DNA from: Pseudolysinimonas_A sp965653335
GTDB lineage: Bacteria > Actinomycetota > Actinomycetes > Actinomycetales > Microbacteriaceae
Direction of reading: 5' to 3'
NCBI GenBank assembly: GCA_965653335.1
Contig: CBFGZU010000009.1
Span: forward strand, 1-35,478
Length of the DNA: 35,478 nucleotides
Made by a program: the position numbers and the translations under genes. Below, piece after piece: positions 15,860 to 24,162 of the stretch. The notes under the pieces are model-generated. The model did not search any database and had not been told where the DNA came from. It worked only from the letters and a program-made list of their open reading frames with translations. Position 1 is the first letter of the stretch. Each line of letters opens with the position of its first letter.

Positions 15860-15956
15860 GGCACCGCCTCCCGCTGATCAGGTGGTTCTCAGGGATCGCC
15901 CAGGGTGACTCGCCGCGATCGGAATGCGCGCCATCGAGAACCCGTTGGATGGTGAC

Positions 15957-17033
15957 ATGACAACCTCGCCGGCACACATCCCGCTCGACGGTCTCGAGCT
16001 GGGCCTCGACACCTTCGGCGACGTGACCGTCGACCTCGACGGAAACGCCGTTTCCTACGGTCAGGTGATCCGCAATGTCGTCGAGCAGGGAGTCTTCGCC
16101 GACTCGCTCGGCGTCGACTTCTTTGGGGTCGGCGAACATCACCGCGACGACTTCGCGATCTCGGCACCCGAGATCGTGCTCGCCGCGATCGCCGCGCGCA
16201 CCTCCCGCATCCACCTCGGAACCGCCGTCACGGTGCTGTCCTCCGACGAGCCCGTTCGCGTGTTCGAGCGGTTCGCGACCCTCGACGCCGTCTCGCGGGG
16301 TCGCGGCGAGATCATCCTCGGGCGCGGCTCGTTCACCGAGTCGTTCCCACTCTTCGGGTTCGATCTCGCCGACTACGAGCGACTCTTCGAGGAGAAGATC
16401 CAGCTGTTGCACGCGCTCCTCGCCGAAGAGCCGGTCACCTGGGAGGGCACCACGCGGGCGCCGCTCGTGAATCAGCAGGTCTACCCCACGACCGAGTCGG
16501 GGTCGATCCGCACCTGGGTCGGCGTCGGCGGGTCACCGGAGTCGGTCGTTCGCGCGGCGCGCTACGGCTTTCCCCTGACCCTGGCGATCATCGGCGGCGC
16601 CCCCGTGCGTTTCGCGCCCTACGTCGACCTCTTCCACCGCGCCCTGAGCCAGCTCGAGCAACCCGACCTGCCTGTCGCGGTGCACTCCCCGGGCTTCATC
16701 GCCGACACCGATCAGGAGGCCGCCGACATCCTCTGGCCGCACCAGAAGGCGATGTTCGACCGCATCGGCGCGGAGCGCGGCTGGGGGCCGATGACGAGAG
16801 ACCACTTCGAGGATGAGATCGCCAACGGCGCCCAGTACACCGGCTCGCCCGAGACGGTCGCGCGCAAGATCGCCGACACCGTACGCACCCTCGGCATCCA
16901 GCGCTTCGACCTCAAGTACTCGGCGGGCACGATCCCGCACGAACATCAGATGCGCGCGATCGAGCTGTACGGCACCGTCGTCATCCCGCGCGTCCGCGAA
17001 TTGCTCGCGCAGGACCCGCGTACGCCGAGCTGA
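15957..17033 (+). CDS. LLM-class (luciferase-like) flavin-dependent oxidoreductase
   Basis: A 358-residue TIM-barrel protein of the bacterial luciferase-like monooxygenase family, expected to use reduced flavin. Visible: LELGLDTFGDVTVD at the start, DFFGVGEHHRDDFAISAPEI (about 59-78), TSRIHLGTAVTVLSSDEPVR and RGRGEIILGRGSFTESFPLF. The substrate is unknown. An ATG at 15924 would add 11 residues; 15957 is preferred since the family-like MTTSPAHIPLDGLELG starts there and a TTGGAT hexamer lies 6 bases upstream. It stands alone, diverging from pfkB and converging on the UbiA gene. Confidence 0.88.
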   Translation: MTTSPAHIPLDGLELGLDTFGDVTVDLDGNAVSYGQVIRNVVEQGVFADSLGVDFFGVGEHHRDDFAISAPEIVLAAIAARTSRIHLGTAVTVLSSDEPVRVFERFATLDAVSRGRGEIILGRGSFTESFPLFGFDLADYERLFEEKIQLLHALLAEEPVTWEGTTRAPLVNQQVYPTTESGSIRTWVGVGGSPESVVRAARYGFPLTLAIIGGAPVRFAPYVDLFHRALSQLEQPDLPVAVHSPGFIADTDQEAADILWPHQKAMFDRIGAERGWGPMTRDHFEDEIANGAQYTGSPETVARKIADTVRTLGIQRFDLKYSAGTIPHEHQMRAIELYGTVVIPRVRELLAQDPRTPS

Positions 17034-17034
17034 C

Positions 17035-17055
17035 GCGGCGCCGGCCTGACGCCGC
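17035..17055 (+). terminator. Possible terminator between convergent genes
   Basis: GCGGCG and CGCCGC separated by 9 bases, directly after the LLM oxidoreductase stop. There is no T run, so the call is weak. Confidence 0.3.
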
Positions 17056-17079
17056 GCGGCCTGACATCGCGCCGACCGG

Positions 17080-17901
17080 TTACGGCCTCACGAGCAAGCG
17101 GTCGCCGGCCAGCAGCAGAAGGACGACGTCGATGAGGGCCGCCAGGATGACGAGTCGGAACCCCCATCGGCTCGCGCGGAGTGAGAAGACGACGGCTGCC
17201 ACCGATGCTGCGAGCGAAAGCCCCAGTCCCGCGAGGGCGACGGGCGACGCGATTCCGAGCGCGAGCGCGATCGCCGCCCCGGTGAGCGCGAAACCGGCCA
17301 GGATCGTCGCGCGGAGACGCCCGAGGCGGTGCGGCAGCCCGCGCACCCCGGAGGCGGCGTCGTCGGCGAGGTCGGGAAGCACGTTCGCGACGTGCGCGGC
17401 GACCCCCAGCAGCGCCCCGGCGACGATCGCCCACCACGCGGCCAGGTGCGGATGCGGCAGCGCGAGCGGCGCGAGAGTCGGCAGCAACCCGAAGCTCACG
17501 ACGTACGGCACCGGCGAGAACGGCCCGTGCTTCAACCAGAGGTTGTAGGCCCAGCCGCCCCCGAGGGCGACCAGGTGCGCGAGCGCGAACGGCAGGCCGA
17601 GGGCGAGCGACAACGCGATCGACACGGCGGCGGCGACGATGGCAACCGCTCGGACCGTCGACGCCGCGAGTTCCCCGCGCCCGACCGGCTTGTCGAGGCG
17701 CCCGGAAGCGCGGTCGCGCGCGGCGTCGAGCCAGTCGTTGGAGAGCCCGATCGAGAGCTGATTGAACGCCATCGTCGCCCCGAACAACACGACACCGAGC
17801 GGCGACAGGCCGGCAGCGACGCCGAGCAGGACCGCGATGACGGTGACCCCGGCCGAAGGACCCGGATGCGAGGACCGCACGAGGGCGCCGAGCATCCGCA
17901 T
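17080..17901 (-). CDS. UbiA-family membrane prenyltransferase
   Basis: An integral membrane enzyme of 273 residues expected to transfer a prenyl or related polyprenyl group. Both aspartate-rich motifs are present: NDWLDAARDR…RLDKP (Asn55, Asp56, Asp59, Asp63, Lys71) and DLADD…GVRGLP (Asp177, Asp180, Asp181). Hydrophobic stretches fit eight or nine membrane helices. No quinone, heme or tocopherol genes are beside it, so the acceptor is unknown; a lone UbiA-like protein of this size is common in actinobacteria. The ATG has TACGCT 6 bases upstream (leaderless). Confidence 0.85.
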   Translation of the reverse strand: MRMLGALVRSSHPGPSAGVTVIAVLLGVAAGLSPLGVVLFGATMAFNQLSIGLSNDWLDAARDRASGRLDKPVGRGELAASTVRAVAIVAAAVSIALSLALGLPFALAHLVALGGGWAYNLWLKHGPFSPVPYVVSFGLLPTLAPLALPHPHLAAWWAIVAGALLGVAAHVANVLPDLADDAASGVRGLPHRLGRLRATILAGFALTGAAIALALGIASPVALAGLGLSLAASVAAVVFSLRASRWGFRLVILAALIDVVLLLLAGDRLLVRP

Positions 17902-17907
17902 CGCCCC

Positions 17908-17913
17908 AGCGTA
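17908..17913 (-). promoter_or_regulatory. -10 box of the UbiA gene (leaderless)
   Basis: TACGCT on the minus strand, 6 bases before the ATG at 17901. It lies 13 bases from the -10 box of the divergent GH3 gene. Confidence 0.5.
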
Positions 17914-17926
17914 GAGAGCCGACCGC

Positions 17927-17932
17927 TAAAGT
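17927..17932 (+). promoter_or_regulatory. -10 box of the GH3 gene (leaderless)
   Basis: TAAAGT, then six bases, then the ATG at 17939. Confidence 0.5.
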
Positions 17933-17938
17933 CCCGTC

Positions 17939-19120
17939 ATGGCACGACGGAGGGCGATCGGGGTCGTCGTCGCGCTCGCCGTCACCCTGACCGGCTGCAC
18001 GGTCGCGCCGTCGGCTCGATCGGACGGCCCGCCCCGCCCGTGGGCGATCGTCGACCACCCGGCCGCCGACCCGCTCGAGGGCTACGTCACCGCGCGTCTC
18101 GCCGCGATGACTCTCGAGCAGAAGATCGCGAGTCTGCTCATGATCCACATCGGCGGACACCAGCCCGAGCCGATTCGGGGGGCGATCGACAGCACGGGCG
18201 TCGCCGGCGTGATCTTCATGGGCGACAACATCGCCTCACCCGCACAGCTCGCCGCGACGACCGCGGCGCTCAGCGCCGACCCGGGGCTGCCGGTGCTGAC
18301 CGCGATCGATCAGGAGGGCGGGACCGTCGCCCGGCTGCCCGACAGCGGTCCCGGCGCCGCGATCCTGCGCGCCGAAGATGCCGCCGCGACCCGCGCGGCC
18401 TTCCAGGCCCGGGCTGCCCTCGTCGCCTCCGCCGGGGTCACGATCAACTTCGGCATCGTCGCCGACGTCACCGCCGACGGTGGCTCGTTCATCTCCGCAC
18501 GCACGCTCGGCTCGGATGCCGCATCGGCATCCCCGCGGGTCGCCGCCGCTGTCGACGGCGAGCGGGGCATCGTGCTCTCGACCCTCAAGCACTTCCCCGG
18601 CCACGGAGCGGCCGCCGGCGACTCACACTCGAGTGTGCCGACGACCGCGATGACCCTCGACGAGTGGCGATCCACCCAAGCGGGCCCGTTCGCCGCCGGT
18701 ATCGACGCGGGTGCCGAGGTCGTGATGCTCGGGCATCTGCGCTACAGCGCGATCGACACCGAGCCCGCCTCGCTCTCGCTCGCCTGGAACGGCGTGCTGC
18801 GCGACGAGCTGGGGTTTGACGGCATCATCGTCACCGACGACATGACGATGCTCGAGCACTCGGGAGAAGCGGCTTACGCCGGCCAGGCCACCAACGCGGT
18901 CGCCTCGGTCGCGGCGGGCACCACGATGCTGCTCTACGTCGGGCCCGTCGACGTCGGCGGTGTGGTCTCCGCCGTCGCCGCGGCGGTGCGTGACGGTCGC
19001 ATCCCGACGGCGACGATCGACGATGCCGCCGGTCGGTTGCTCGAACGTCGGCGGGCGCTGTCGGGTCGCACCGGGCCCTACGTGCACTGCGGCGACGACT
19101 GCCGCACCCTCGTGAGCTAA
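17939..19120 (+). CDS. GH3 family beta-N-acetylhexosaminidase-like lipoprotein (NagZ type)
   Basis: A 393-residue exported lipoprotein, signal peptide with lipobox LTGC (Cys20). It has the NagZ-type catalytic parts: DQEGGTVARL (124-133), KHFPGHG with a following DSH (217-230, acid/base His-Asp pair) and the nucleophile Asp300 in DGIIVTDDMTM. It probably removes N-acetylglucosamine from cell-wall fragments outside the cell; the true substrate is not proved by sequence. The C terminus has two cysteines (HCGDDC). Its stop shares bases with the convergent winged-helix gene stop. Confidence 0.9.
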   Translation: MARRRAIGVVVALAVTLTGCTVAPSARSDGPPRPWAIVDHPAADPLEGYVTARLAAMTLEQKIASLLMIHIGGHQPEPIRGAIDSTGVAGVIFMGDNIASPAQLAATTAALSADPGLPVLTAIDQEGGTVARLPDSGPGAAILRAEDAAATRAAFQARAALVASAGVTINFGIVADVTADGGSFISARTLGSDAASASPRVAAAVDGERGIVLSTLKHFPGHGAAAGDSHSSVPTTAMTLDEWRSTQAGPFAAGIDAGAEVVMLGHLRYSAIDTEPASLSLAWNGVLRDELGFDGIIVTDDMTMLEHSGEAAYAGQATNAVASVAAGTTMLLYVGPVDVGGVVSAVAAAVRDGRIPTATIDDAAGRLLERRRALSGRTGPYVHCGDDCRTLVS

Positions 19121-20196
19121 CCCACGACCGTCGGCGAGAGCCCGAGATAGGCCCCGTATCGTTGCGCGGCGCGCTCGACGCCGCGACGCGCGGTCGCGGT
19201 GAGCGGCGCCCACGGTTGCGCGGCGATCTCGACGCCCTTCGAGCGCACGGTGCGTCGCCAGGTGCCGACGATCCGTCCGTCGACGACGATCGTCGACAGG
19301 AACATTCCGTTGTTGCCCGGCACGATGTCGGCTTGCGCTCGCCCGGCGAGGGGCGCACTGCGGTCGGTGTACCCCAGCACGTACTCGTCGAAGCCCGGCA
19401 GCAGGTGAACGCCGGCGGCGGCTTCGACGAGCCCTGGCCGCATCCGGTAGGTCGTGCCGTCGAGTTCGAGCCGGTCGAACTCGTCGTCGACGCTTTCGAT
19501 CGCGGCGCGGGCATCGGTGAGCGTCAAACCCGACCACCACGCGAGGTCGCGATCGGTCGCGGGGCCCCGCGCCGTCAGATACCGCCGGGCGAGTTCGGCG
19601 AGAGCCGCCGGCCGGTCAAGGCGGCGCGGATGAGGCACGTGGTCATCGAGCAAGGTCCAGGTGTTCTGCCCGCAGAGCACGGCGACACCGCTCTGAGCGA
19701 GCCGCCCGAGCAGGTGCGCGCCGCGCTGCCCCTCGATTCCGAGGCCCTCCTCGGCGAAGGCGTCGAGCAGATCCCGCCGCTCCAGCCGCTCGCCGCCATG
19801 CATCCGGTCCCGGGCGATCCGTTCTGCTCGGTCGAAGTCGTCCGAGCCGAGCCCCAGCTCGCGATGCCGACCCGCGGCCTTGCCAAGCTCCCGGTCGGCC
19901 GTGAGGGCGAGCATCCATCCGAGGTCTTCGGCGGCGACGATGTGCAGGGTCGACCGAAACGGCCACGAGCGCACGATTTCGCCTGCGTGATGAGCGGCTT
20001 CGACGCTCGCCGCCGTTGCTCCCGGAGTGCGGAGAGCGATCGACCACAGGGCGCCCGCGTAATCCTGGGCCTGCAGGGCGAGGAGGTGCCGGGCGGCGGC
20101 GGCGGGTGACGCCGCCGCCGGTGCCGCGATTCCCAGCGCGGTCAGGCGGAGTGCGGCGATCCGGCGGCGAACCGGCGTGAACGAACGTGAGACCAC
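19117..20196 (-). CDS. Winged-helix DNA-binding domain protein (AlkZ/YcaQ-like, HTH_42)
   Basis: A 359-residue cytoplasmic protein of the winged-helix superfamily that includes AlkZ and YcaQ DNA glycosylases. Seen: LLALQAQDYAGALWSIALR (about 38-56), SWPFRSTLHIVAAEDLGWML, LLPGFDEYVLGYTDRS (about 266-281) and GRIVGTWRRT near the C terminus. Members may repair DNA crosslinks or alkylated bases, but many remain untested, so the function is tentative. The GTG start at 20196 has GATACT 6 bases upstream, fitting a leaderless mRNA; no better start lies within the frame. Confidence 0.82.
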   Translation of the reverse strand: MVSRSFTPVRRRIAALRLTALGIAAPAAASPAAAARHLLALQAQDYAGALWSIALRTPGATAASVEAAHHAGEIVRSWPFRSTLHIVAAEDLGWMLALTADRELGKAAGRHRELGLGSDDFDRAERIARDRMHGGERLERRDLLDAFAEEGLGIEGQRGAHLLGRLAQSGVAVLCGQNTWTLLDDHVPHPRRLDRPAALAELARRYLTARGPATDRDLAWWSGLTLTDARAAIESVDDEFDRLELDGTTYRMRPGLVEAAAGVHLLPGFDEYVLGYTDRSAPLAGRAQADIVPGNNGMFLSTIVVDGRIVGTWRRTVRSKGVEIAAQPWAPLTATARRGVERAAQRYGAYLGLSPTVVG

Positions 20197-20202
20197 GCGT
20201 TC

Positions 20203-20208
20203 AGTATC
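20203..20208 (-). promoter_or_regulatory. -10 box of the winged-helix gene (leaderless)
   Basis: GATACT on the minus strand, 6 bases before the GTG at 20196. Confidence 0.4.
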
Positions 20209-20239
20209 CCGCGCGCCCCGACCGTCGGGCGGGCGACAG

Positions 20240-20566
20240 TCAGTCGTGCGGGAGGGTCGGGAGCTGGATGTCGACGTCGTCAGAGGTGACGACGTACGTC
20301 GGCCCGGTCTGGTCGGGTGCTGCCTGAGCGGAGGTCGGCGACACGGCGAGTACCCCGCCGACGGCGATCGAGATCACGCCGAGGGCGAGCCCGGCGGTCG
20401 CGAGACCGCGGAGCGCGGTGAGCCGGGAGTGCCGGTGCATGCCGAAGAGCATCATCCCGAGCGCGACGAGAGCGGTCGCTCCGGCGGCGATGATCACGGC
20501 GGCGAAGAGGCCGGAGTCGGGGGTGGGCGCGGCGAGCGCCACGGCGGCGGGGAGCGCAGCAGACAT
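20240..20566 (-). CDS. Small membrane protein of unknown function
   Basis: A 108-residue protein not recognised as a named family. Two hydrophobic stretches (about 19-43 and 52-76) with a short basic loop (HRHSR) between, then an Ala-rich SAQAAPDQ stretch and a soluble acidic tail (SDDVDIQLPTLPHD). The ATG has an AGAGGAA ribosome site. It has its own promoter about 200 bases upstream and a leader filled with short tandem repeats, then runs 43 bases before the winged-helix gene start on the same strand. Confidence 0.7.
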   Translation of the reverse strand: MSAALPAAVALAAPTPDSGLFAAVIIAAGATALVALGMMLFGMHRHSRLTALRGLATAGLALGVISIAVGGVLAVSPTSAQAAPDQTGPTYVVTSDDVDIQLPTLPHD

Positions 20567-20768
20567 GCTGGCCGTTCCTCTCGGGGGATAGGAACCGCTA
20601 GGTCGGGGGGACCGTTCGACCGGGGGAGGTCGGGTGCGGGTGAATCGGGTGCGGGTGAATCGGGTATTGGGTGAATCGGGTATTGGCTCCGGTGGGGCCG
20701 TGAATCGGGTATTGGCTCCGGTGGGGCCGGACGCCTCGTGTCCTCATAAATGGGGACCAGGCAAGATG
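20567..20768 (-). promoter_or_regulatory. Leader of the small membrane protein gene
   Basis: About 200 bases between the predicted transcript start near 20762 and the ATG. It holds the tandem repeats at 20634-20728 and an open frame of 49 codons (20598-20747, ATG start, MRTRGVRPHRSQYPIHGP…) ended by TAG. The reading frame repeats YPIH/HPIH units because of the tandem DNA repeats. Whether this is translated is unknown. Confidence 0.4.
20634..20728. repeat. Tandem repeats in the leader
   Basis: Two 15-base copies of GTGCGGGTGAATCGG (20634-20648, 20649-20663), a 7-base GTATTGG, then two perfect 29-base copies (20671-20699 and 20700-20728) that begin GTGAATCGGGTATTGG and end GGTGGGGCC. All share GTGAATCGGGT. 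No spacers, so not a CRISPR array. Confidence 0.9.
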
Positions 20769-20797
20769 ACGCTATCGCGCCCCCCGACGCGGGTCAA
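20769..20797 (-). promoter_or_regulatory. Promoter of the small membrane protein gene
   Basis: On the minus strand, TTGACC (20797-20792), 17-base spacer, TAGCGT (20774-20769): a near-consensus promoter with a predicted start near 20762. Confidence 0.7.
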
Positions 20798-20802
20798 GAA
20801 CC

Positions 20803-20830
20803 TTCGGCACCCGTGTTCGGGGGTGCCGAA
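20803..20830 (-). terminator. Terminator of the App1-like gene
   Basis: A perfect 10-base stem, TTCGGCACCC/GGGTGCCGAA, with an 8-base loop, 54 bases beyond the phosphatase stop and immediately before the next promoter. No T run, as is frequent in actinobacteria. Confidence 0.6.
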
Positions 20831-20884
20831 TTGCGGAAACGATCGCCGCGAGGCGACATGCCCCGGAATCCGCACCTCAAGCTG

Positions 20885-21898
20885 TCACAGAAGCCCGAGC
20901 TCGCCGAGTCGAGCGCTCAGGCCGGCGCCATCGGGGGCGTGAACCCAGGGCGCCGAACGCTCGCCGTGCGGCTCCGTCGGCGTGCGCCCGCCCGCGAGCA
21001 CCGCCTCGCCGGGGGTGAGCCGCCGGATCGCGATCGCGCGCACGCGATCGGGGTGGCGTCGTGCGAAGTCGCCGTAGATGCGTTCGTCGTGTTGCCCGTC
21101 GTCTCCGATCAGCAGCCAGCGGATACGGGGGAACTCGTTCGCAAGCCGTTCGAGGCTCGAGCTCTTGTGCTCGGGCCCGCTGCGAAACCAGCGATCGCGA
21201 TTCGGGCCCCAGTCGGTCAGCAGTAGCGGACCGCGCGGGTAGAGATTGCGGGACAGAAAGCGGGTGAGGGTCGGGACGACGTTCCACGCTCCCGTGGAGA
21301 GATAGACGACGGGAGCGTCGGGATGCGCGCGGACGAGTCGCTCGTAGAGCACGGCCATGCCGGCGACCGGCGTGCGAGCGTGCTCATCGAGCACGAACGA
21401 GTTCCAGGCGGCGAGGAACGGTCGCGGGAGAGCCGTCACCATAACGGTGTCATCGACGTCGGACACGACCCCGAACGTTGCCGCCTCATCGACGACGAAC
21501 ACCGGGAAATCCACCCCGTCCTGACCGTCGATCGAGAGCCGCACCGCCGACCATCCCTGGGGCAGGTCAATGTCGAGGCGGGCATCGATGACTCCGCCGC
21601 GGTCGGTGCTCACCGACCCGGTCGCGCCGCTTTCGGAGTCGGTGACCGTCACCACGGCATCCCGCACCGCAATCGAAGTGAAACTGCGCCAGCCCCGCAC
21701 GCTCGTGAAGCGATCCGCCGGCGCGCGGCCGGGCTTTCGGAGCACGACGCGACCGAGCACTCGGATCCATCCGTCGCCGCCGTAGCCGACGAACGGCACG
21801 ATCGTGGGGACCCGGCCCGCCCGTCGACCCCAGTCGGCGCGCATCCGATGGAGGGCGTCATCGAGGCGGATGACGAATCGCAGCCCCGGTCCCGCCAT
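20885..21898 (-). CDS. App1-family phosphatase (DUF2183)
   Basis: A 337-residue protein of the App1 family, whose yeast member is a phosphatidate phosphatase in the haloacid dehalogenase-like fold. The catalytic DxDxT motif is seen as SDVDDTVMVT (Asp147, Asp149, Thr151), followed by the conserved YLSTGAWNV and LLIGDDGQHDERIYGDFA stretches. The bacterial substrate is unproved. The ATG at 21898 is preferred over a longer reading to 21997 because that reading overlaps the TetR gene start region, and CACACT lies 6 bases before 21898. Confidence 0.88.
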   Translation of the reverse strand: MAGPGLRFVIRLDDALHRMRADWGRRAGRVPTIVPFVGYGGDGWIRVLGRVVLRKPGRAPADRFTSVRGWRSFTSIAVRDAVVTVTDSESGATGSVSTDRGGVIDARLDIDLPQGWSAVRLSIDGQDGVDFPVFVVDEAATFGVVSDVDDTVMVTALPRPFLAAWNSFVLDEHARTPVAGMAVLYERLVRAHPDAPVVYLSTGAWNVVPTLTRFLSRNLYPRGPLLLTDWGPNRDRWFRSGPEHKSSSLERLANEFPRIRWLLIGDDGQHDERIYGDFARRHPDRVRAIAIRRLTPGEAVLAGGRTPTEPHGERSAPWVHAPDGAGLSARLGELGLL

Positions 21899-21904
21899 GG
21901 GATC

Positions 21905-21910
21905 AGTGTG
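21905..21910 (-). promoter_or_regulatory. -10 box of the App1-like gene (leaderless)
   Basis: CACACT on the minus strand, 6 bases before the ATG at 21898; a weak box judged mainly by its position. Confidence 0.35.
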
Positions 21911-21949
21911 CCACGGCCGATAACTAGGACTACTCGACTGTTTGCCGTC

Positions 21950-21955
21950 TAGAAT
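21950..21955 (+). promoter_or_regulatory. -10 box of the TetR gene
   Basis: TAGAAT; transcription would start near 21961-21962, leaving a leader of about 24 bases that contains the GAGGAG ribosome site before the ATG at 21985. Confidence 0.55.
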
Positions 21956-21984
21956 CCGAAGTGGATCAGGCTGAGGAGAATCCG

Positions 21985-22638
21985 ATGGCACAGACACACC
22001 TGGAGGCTCCGCGGGCCGAGAGCTCCGCGATCATCCGCAACGAACCCGTGCAAGCGCGCAGCGCGGCACGCCTGACCGCGCTGCTGGATGCCGCCGCACA
22101 GGTCACCCATGAGATCGGCTACGAGCGCCTCACGACCGCGATGGTCGCCGAGCGCGCCGGAGCATCGATCGGGACGGTCTACCGCTACTTCCCCGACCGG
22201 ATCGCCGTGCTGCAGAGCCTCGCGGCCCGCAACGTCGAGCGCACGAGCGACTCAGCCCTCGCCGCGCTCATGGACACGGCGCACACGGATTGGTTCACGT
22301 CGCTCGGCGCTGTGTTCGACGAGATCAAGGCAGCGTTCCGCGACGAGCCCGGGTTCGCATCGTTGCGCTATGGCGACGTCCTCGACCTGCGCCCGACGAC
22401 CGGTCACCCCGCTATGCAGGGCTTCGCCGACCGGCTGTTCGACGCGCTCATCGCGCGATTCGATCTCGACGGATCCGATGCGGCCCGCACGGCGTTCTCG
22501 GCGGTCGTGGTGGCGACGGACGCGATCACGGCGCGGGCATTCCTGAGCGACCCGCAGGGCGACGAAGACTATCTCCTCGCCGGGGTCGCGACCGCGGCCG
22601 CCCTGATGGCGCCGTTCTGGCCAGTGCCGACGACCTGA
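21985..22638 (+). CDS. TetR-family transcriptional regulator
   Basis: A 217-residue regulator with the TetR helix-turn-helix (LTTAMVAERAGASIGTVYRY, about 49-68, then FPDR) and a variable ligand-binding domain. The ATG at 21985 is chosen over the in-frame GTG at 21961 because GAGGAG lies 7 bases upstream and the -10 box sits just before 21961. It diverges from the App1-like gene, which it may regulate, but no clear palindromic operator was found in the 86-base gap. Effector unknown. Confidence 0.88.
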   Translation: MAQTHLEAPRAESSAIIRNEPVQARSAARLTALLDAAAQVTHEIGYERLTTAMVAERAGASIGTVYRYFPDRIAVLQSLAARNVERTSDSALAALMDTAHTDWFTSLGAVFDEIKAAFRDEPGFASLRYGDVLDLRPTTGHPAMQGFADRLFDALIARFDLDGSDAARTAFSAVVVATDAITARAFLSDPQGDEDYLLAGVATAAALMAPFWPVPTT

Positions 22639-22657
22639 TCGGGCCGCGATCGGCGGA

Positions 22658-23338
22658 TCAGTCGGTCGGCTCGTCCCTCGTCGTCGCGTCGCCGTCCCCG
22701 GGGTGGTCCCAATGCCGGGCCGCGGATCGCTCGAGTAGCTTCTTGACCACGAGGACGGCGACGGCGAACACGACGATCGCCGCGACGAAGAGATACCCCG
22801 CGAAGTGCAGGGAGTTCGCGAGTTCCCGGTAGGAGACGGCGGCGACCGACCCGAAGGTCACGTACGCGAACGCCCAGAGGATGCACGCGGGCGTCGTCCA
22901 GGCGATGAAACGCCGGTAGGGCATGTTGCTCATGCCGACCGTGACCGGAACGAGCGAGTGCAGCACCGGCAGGAACCGTGACACGAACACCGCGATGCCG
23001 CCGCGCCGGTCGACGTAGTTCGCGGCTCGCTGCCAGTTGCGCATCCCGATGCGCGACCCGAGCCGGGAGTCGCGGATCCTCGGGCCGAAGAATCTCCCGA
23101 GAGCGAATCCGACGCTCTCGCCGCCGAGCGCTCCGAGGATGACGGCGACGAGCACGGCGATGTACTGCGCCGGGGAGTCCGCTGCGGTCGAGGCGACGAG
23201 AACGATCGTGTCGCCGGGCACGATGAGTCCCACGAGCAGGGAGGTCTCGAGGAAGATCCCGGTGCCGGCGAGCAGGGTGCGGGCGACCGGGTCGACGTCG
23301 CGCACGAGGTCGAGGATCCACAGCAGCGCCTCGTTCAC
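22658..23338 (-). CDS. DedA-family membrane protein
   Basis: A 226-residue inner-membrane protein of the DedA/VTT family, members of which help recycle lipid carriers and maintain the membrane potential. Seen: FLETSLLVGLIVPGDTIVLV (about 29-48, the ExxxxxGxxxPGD motif), GGESVGFALGRFFG, and the VSRFLPVLHSLVPVTVGMSN amphipathic stretch. The usual arginine of the FxRFxPxxR motif is His here (RFLPVLH), a small deviation. The GTG start overlaps the stop of the pabC-like gene (GTGA), so the two are translated together although functionally unrelated. Confidence 0.92.
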   Translation of the reverse strand: MNEALLWILDLVRDVDPVARTLLAGTGIFLETSLLVGLIVPGDTIVLVASTAADSPAQYIAVLVAVILGALGGESVGFALGRFFGPRIRDSRLGSRIGMRNWQRAANYVDRRGGIAVFVSRFLPVLHSLVPVTVGMSNMPYRRFIAWTTPACILWAFAYVTFGSVAAVSYRELANSLHFAGYLFVAAIVVFAVAVLVVKKLLERSAARHWDHPGDGDATTRDEPTD

Positions 23339-24156
23339 GCCGTGACCTCAGGCATCGGGCGGCGCAGGGCATCGAGGCGGCGGCGCCAGGTGTCGAGTCG
23401 CCCCGGCTCTTCGGCGACCGGCGGACCCCCGATCCACCGCGTGACGATGCGGATGCCGTGCAGCGCATTGAGCGCCCACACCTCGCAGCCGTCGAGATCT
23501 TCCGGCCGCGCGGACTCCCGCAGGATGTCGACGCCCGTCGCCGTCGCGAGCGCGAGCACACTGCGCAGCGTCACGCTGTCGATGCGCTCGATGTCGTCGG
23601 ACGGGATCGCGAGGGCGTCACCGCGCCACCATGCGAGGCACGTCGTCGATCCGTCGGCGATGTGGCCATCGGGGGTGAGGATGACGGCATCCCCCGCGCC
23701 CTGCGACTGCACCGACGTGCGCAACCGCACCATCGCTTCGAGGTCGGGTCCCTTGAACCGCGGGGCGGTGCGCGGGTCGCGTCCCTCATGCGTCGCGAGC
23801 ACGATCGACCGCGCCCGCTCCGGTGCCTCGCGCAACCGGAACAGCAATTGCGGCCGCGACAACTGGGTGCGCGACTCGACGCGCGGGAACCAGTCGCCGG
23901 TGCGTGGGATCGCGGCGATCGCGGCATCCCAGAAGGCGCCCGGGTCGAGCTGCCGGTAACGGCCGCGTGGAATCGAGGTCATGAAGCGCGCGCGGTGCAC
24001 GTCGAGGGCGAGAACGGTGCCGTCGGTCACGAGCCACGAATCGGCCGCCTCGATCGTCGCCGGCAGGATGTCGCAATCGGTGCGGGGCTCCAGGATGCCC
24101 CGCCCTCCTGAGCTGGACGACGGGTCCACCCACCGGAAGGTGCTGGCCGCGCTCAT
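23335..24156 (-). CDS. pabC: Aminotransferase class IV, probable aminodeoxychorismate lyase
   Basis: Expected to release p-aminobenzoate and pyruvate from 4-amino-4-deoxychorismate, a PLP-dependent step of folate synthesis. The 273-residue product has the fold IV layout: probable PLP lysine Lys135 in APRFKGPDLEAM, then VILTPDGHIADGSTTCLAWW (the GxVxEG-type motif, with Asp for Glu) and DSVTLRSVLAL. The divergent pabB supports this role. Sequence conservation is modest, so a branched-chain or D-amino-acid aminotransferase is a less likely alternative. Its -10 box overlaps the start codon of pabB. Confidence 0.8.
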   Translation of the reverse strand: MSAASTFRWVDPSSSSGGRGILEPRTDCDILPATIEAADSWLVTDGTVLALDVHRARFMTSIPRGRYRQLDPGAFWDAAIAAIPRTGDWFPRVESRTQLSRPQLLFRLREAPERARSIVLATHEGRDPRTAPRFKGPDLEAMVRLRTSVQSQGAGDAVILTPDGHIADGSTTCLAWWRGDALAIPSDDIERIDSVTLRSVLALATATGVDILRESARPEDLDGCEVWALNALHGIRIVTRWIGGPPVAEEPGRLDTWRRRLDALRRPMPEVTA

Positions 24157-24161
24157 AGGAT
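24156..24161 (+). promoter_or_regulatory. -10 box of pabB (leaderless)
   Basis: TAGGAT, 6 bases before the pabB ATG at 24168. Its first base is the first base (complement) of the divergent pabC start codon. Confidence 0.55.
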
Positions 24162-24162
24162 C

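Noticed and set aside
20634..20728. CRISPR array
   Set aside because: The repeats are directly adjacent with no spacers, and no cas genes are present.
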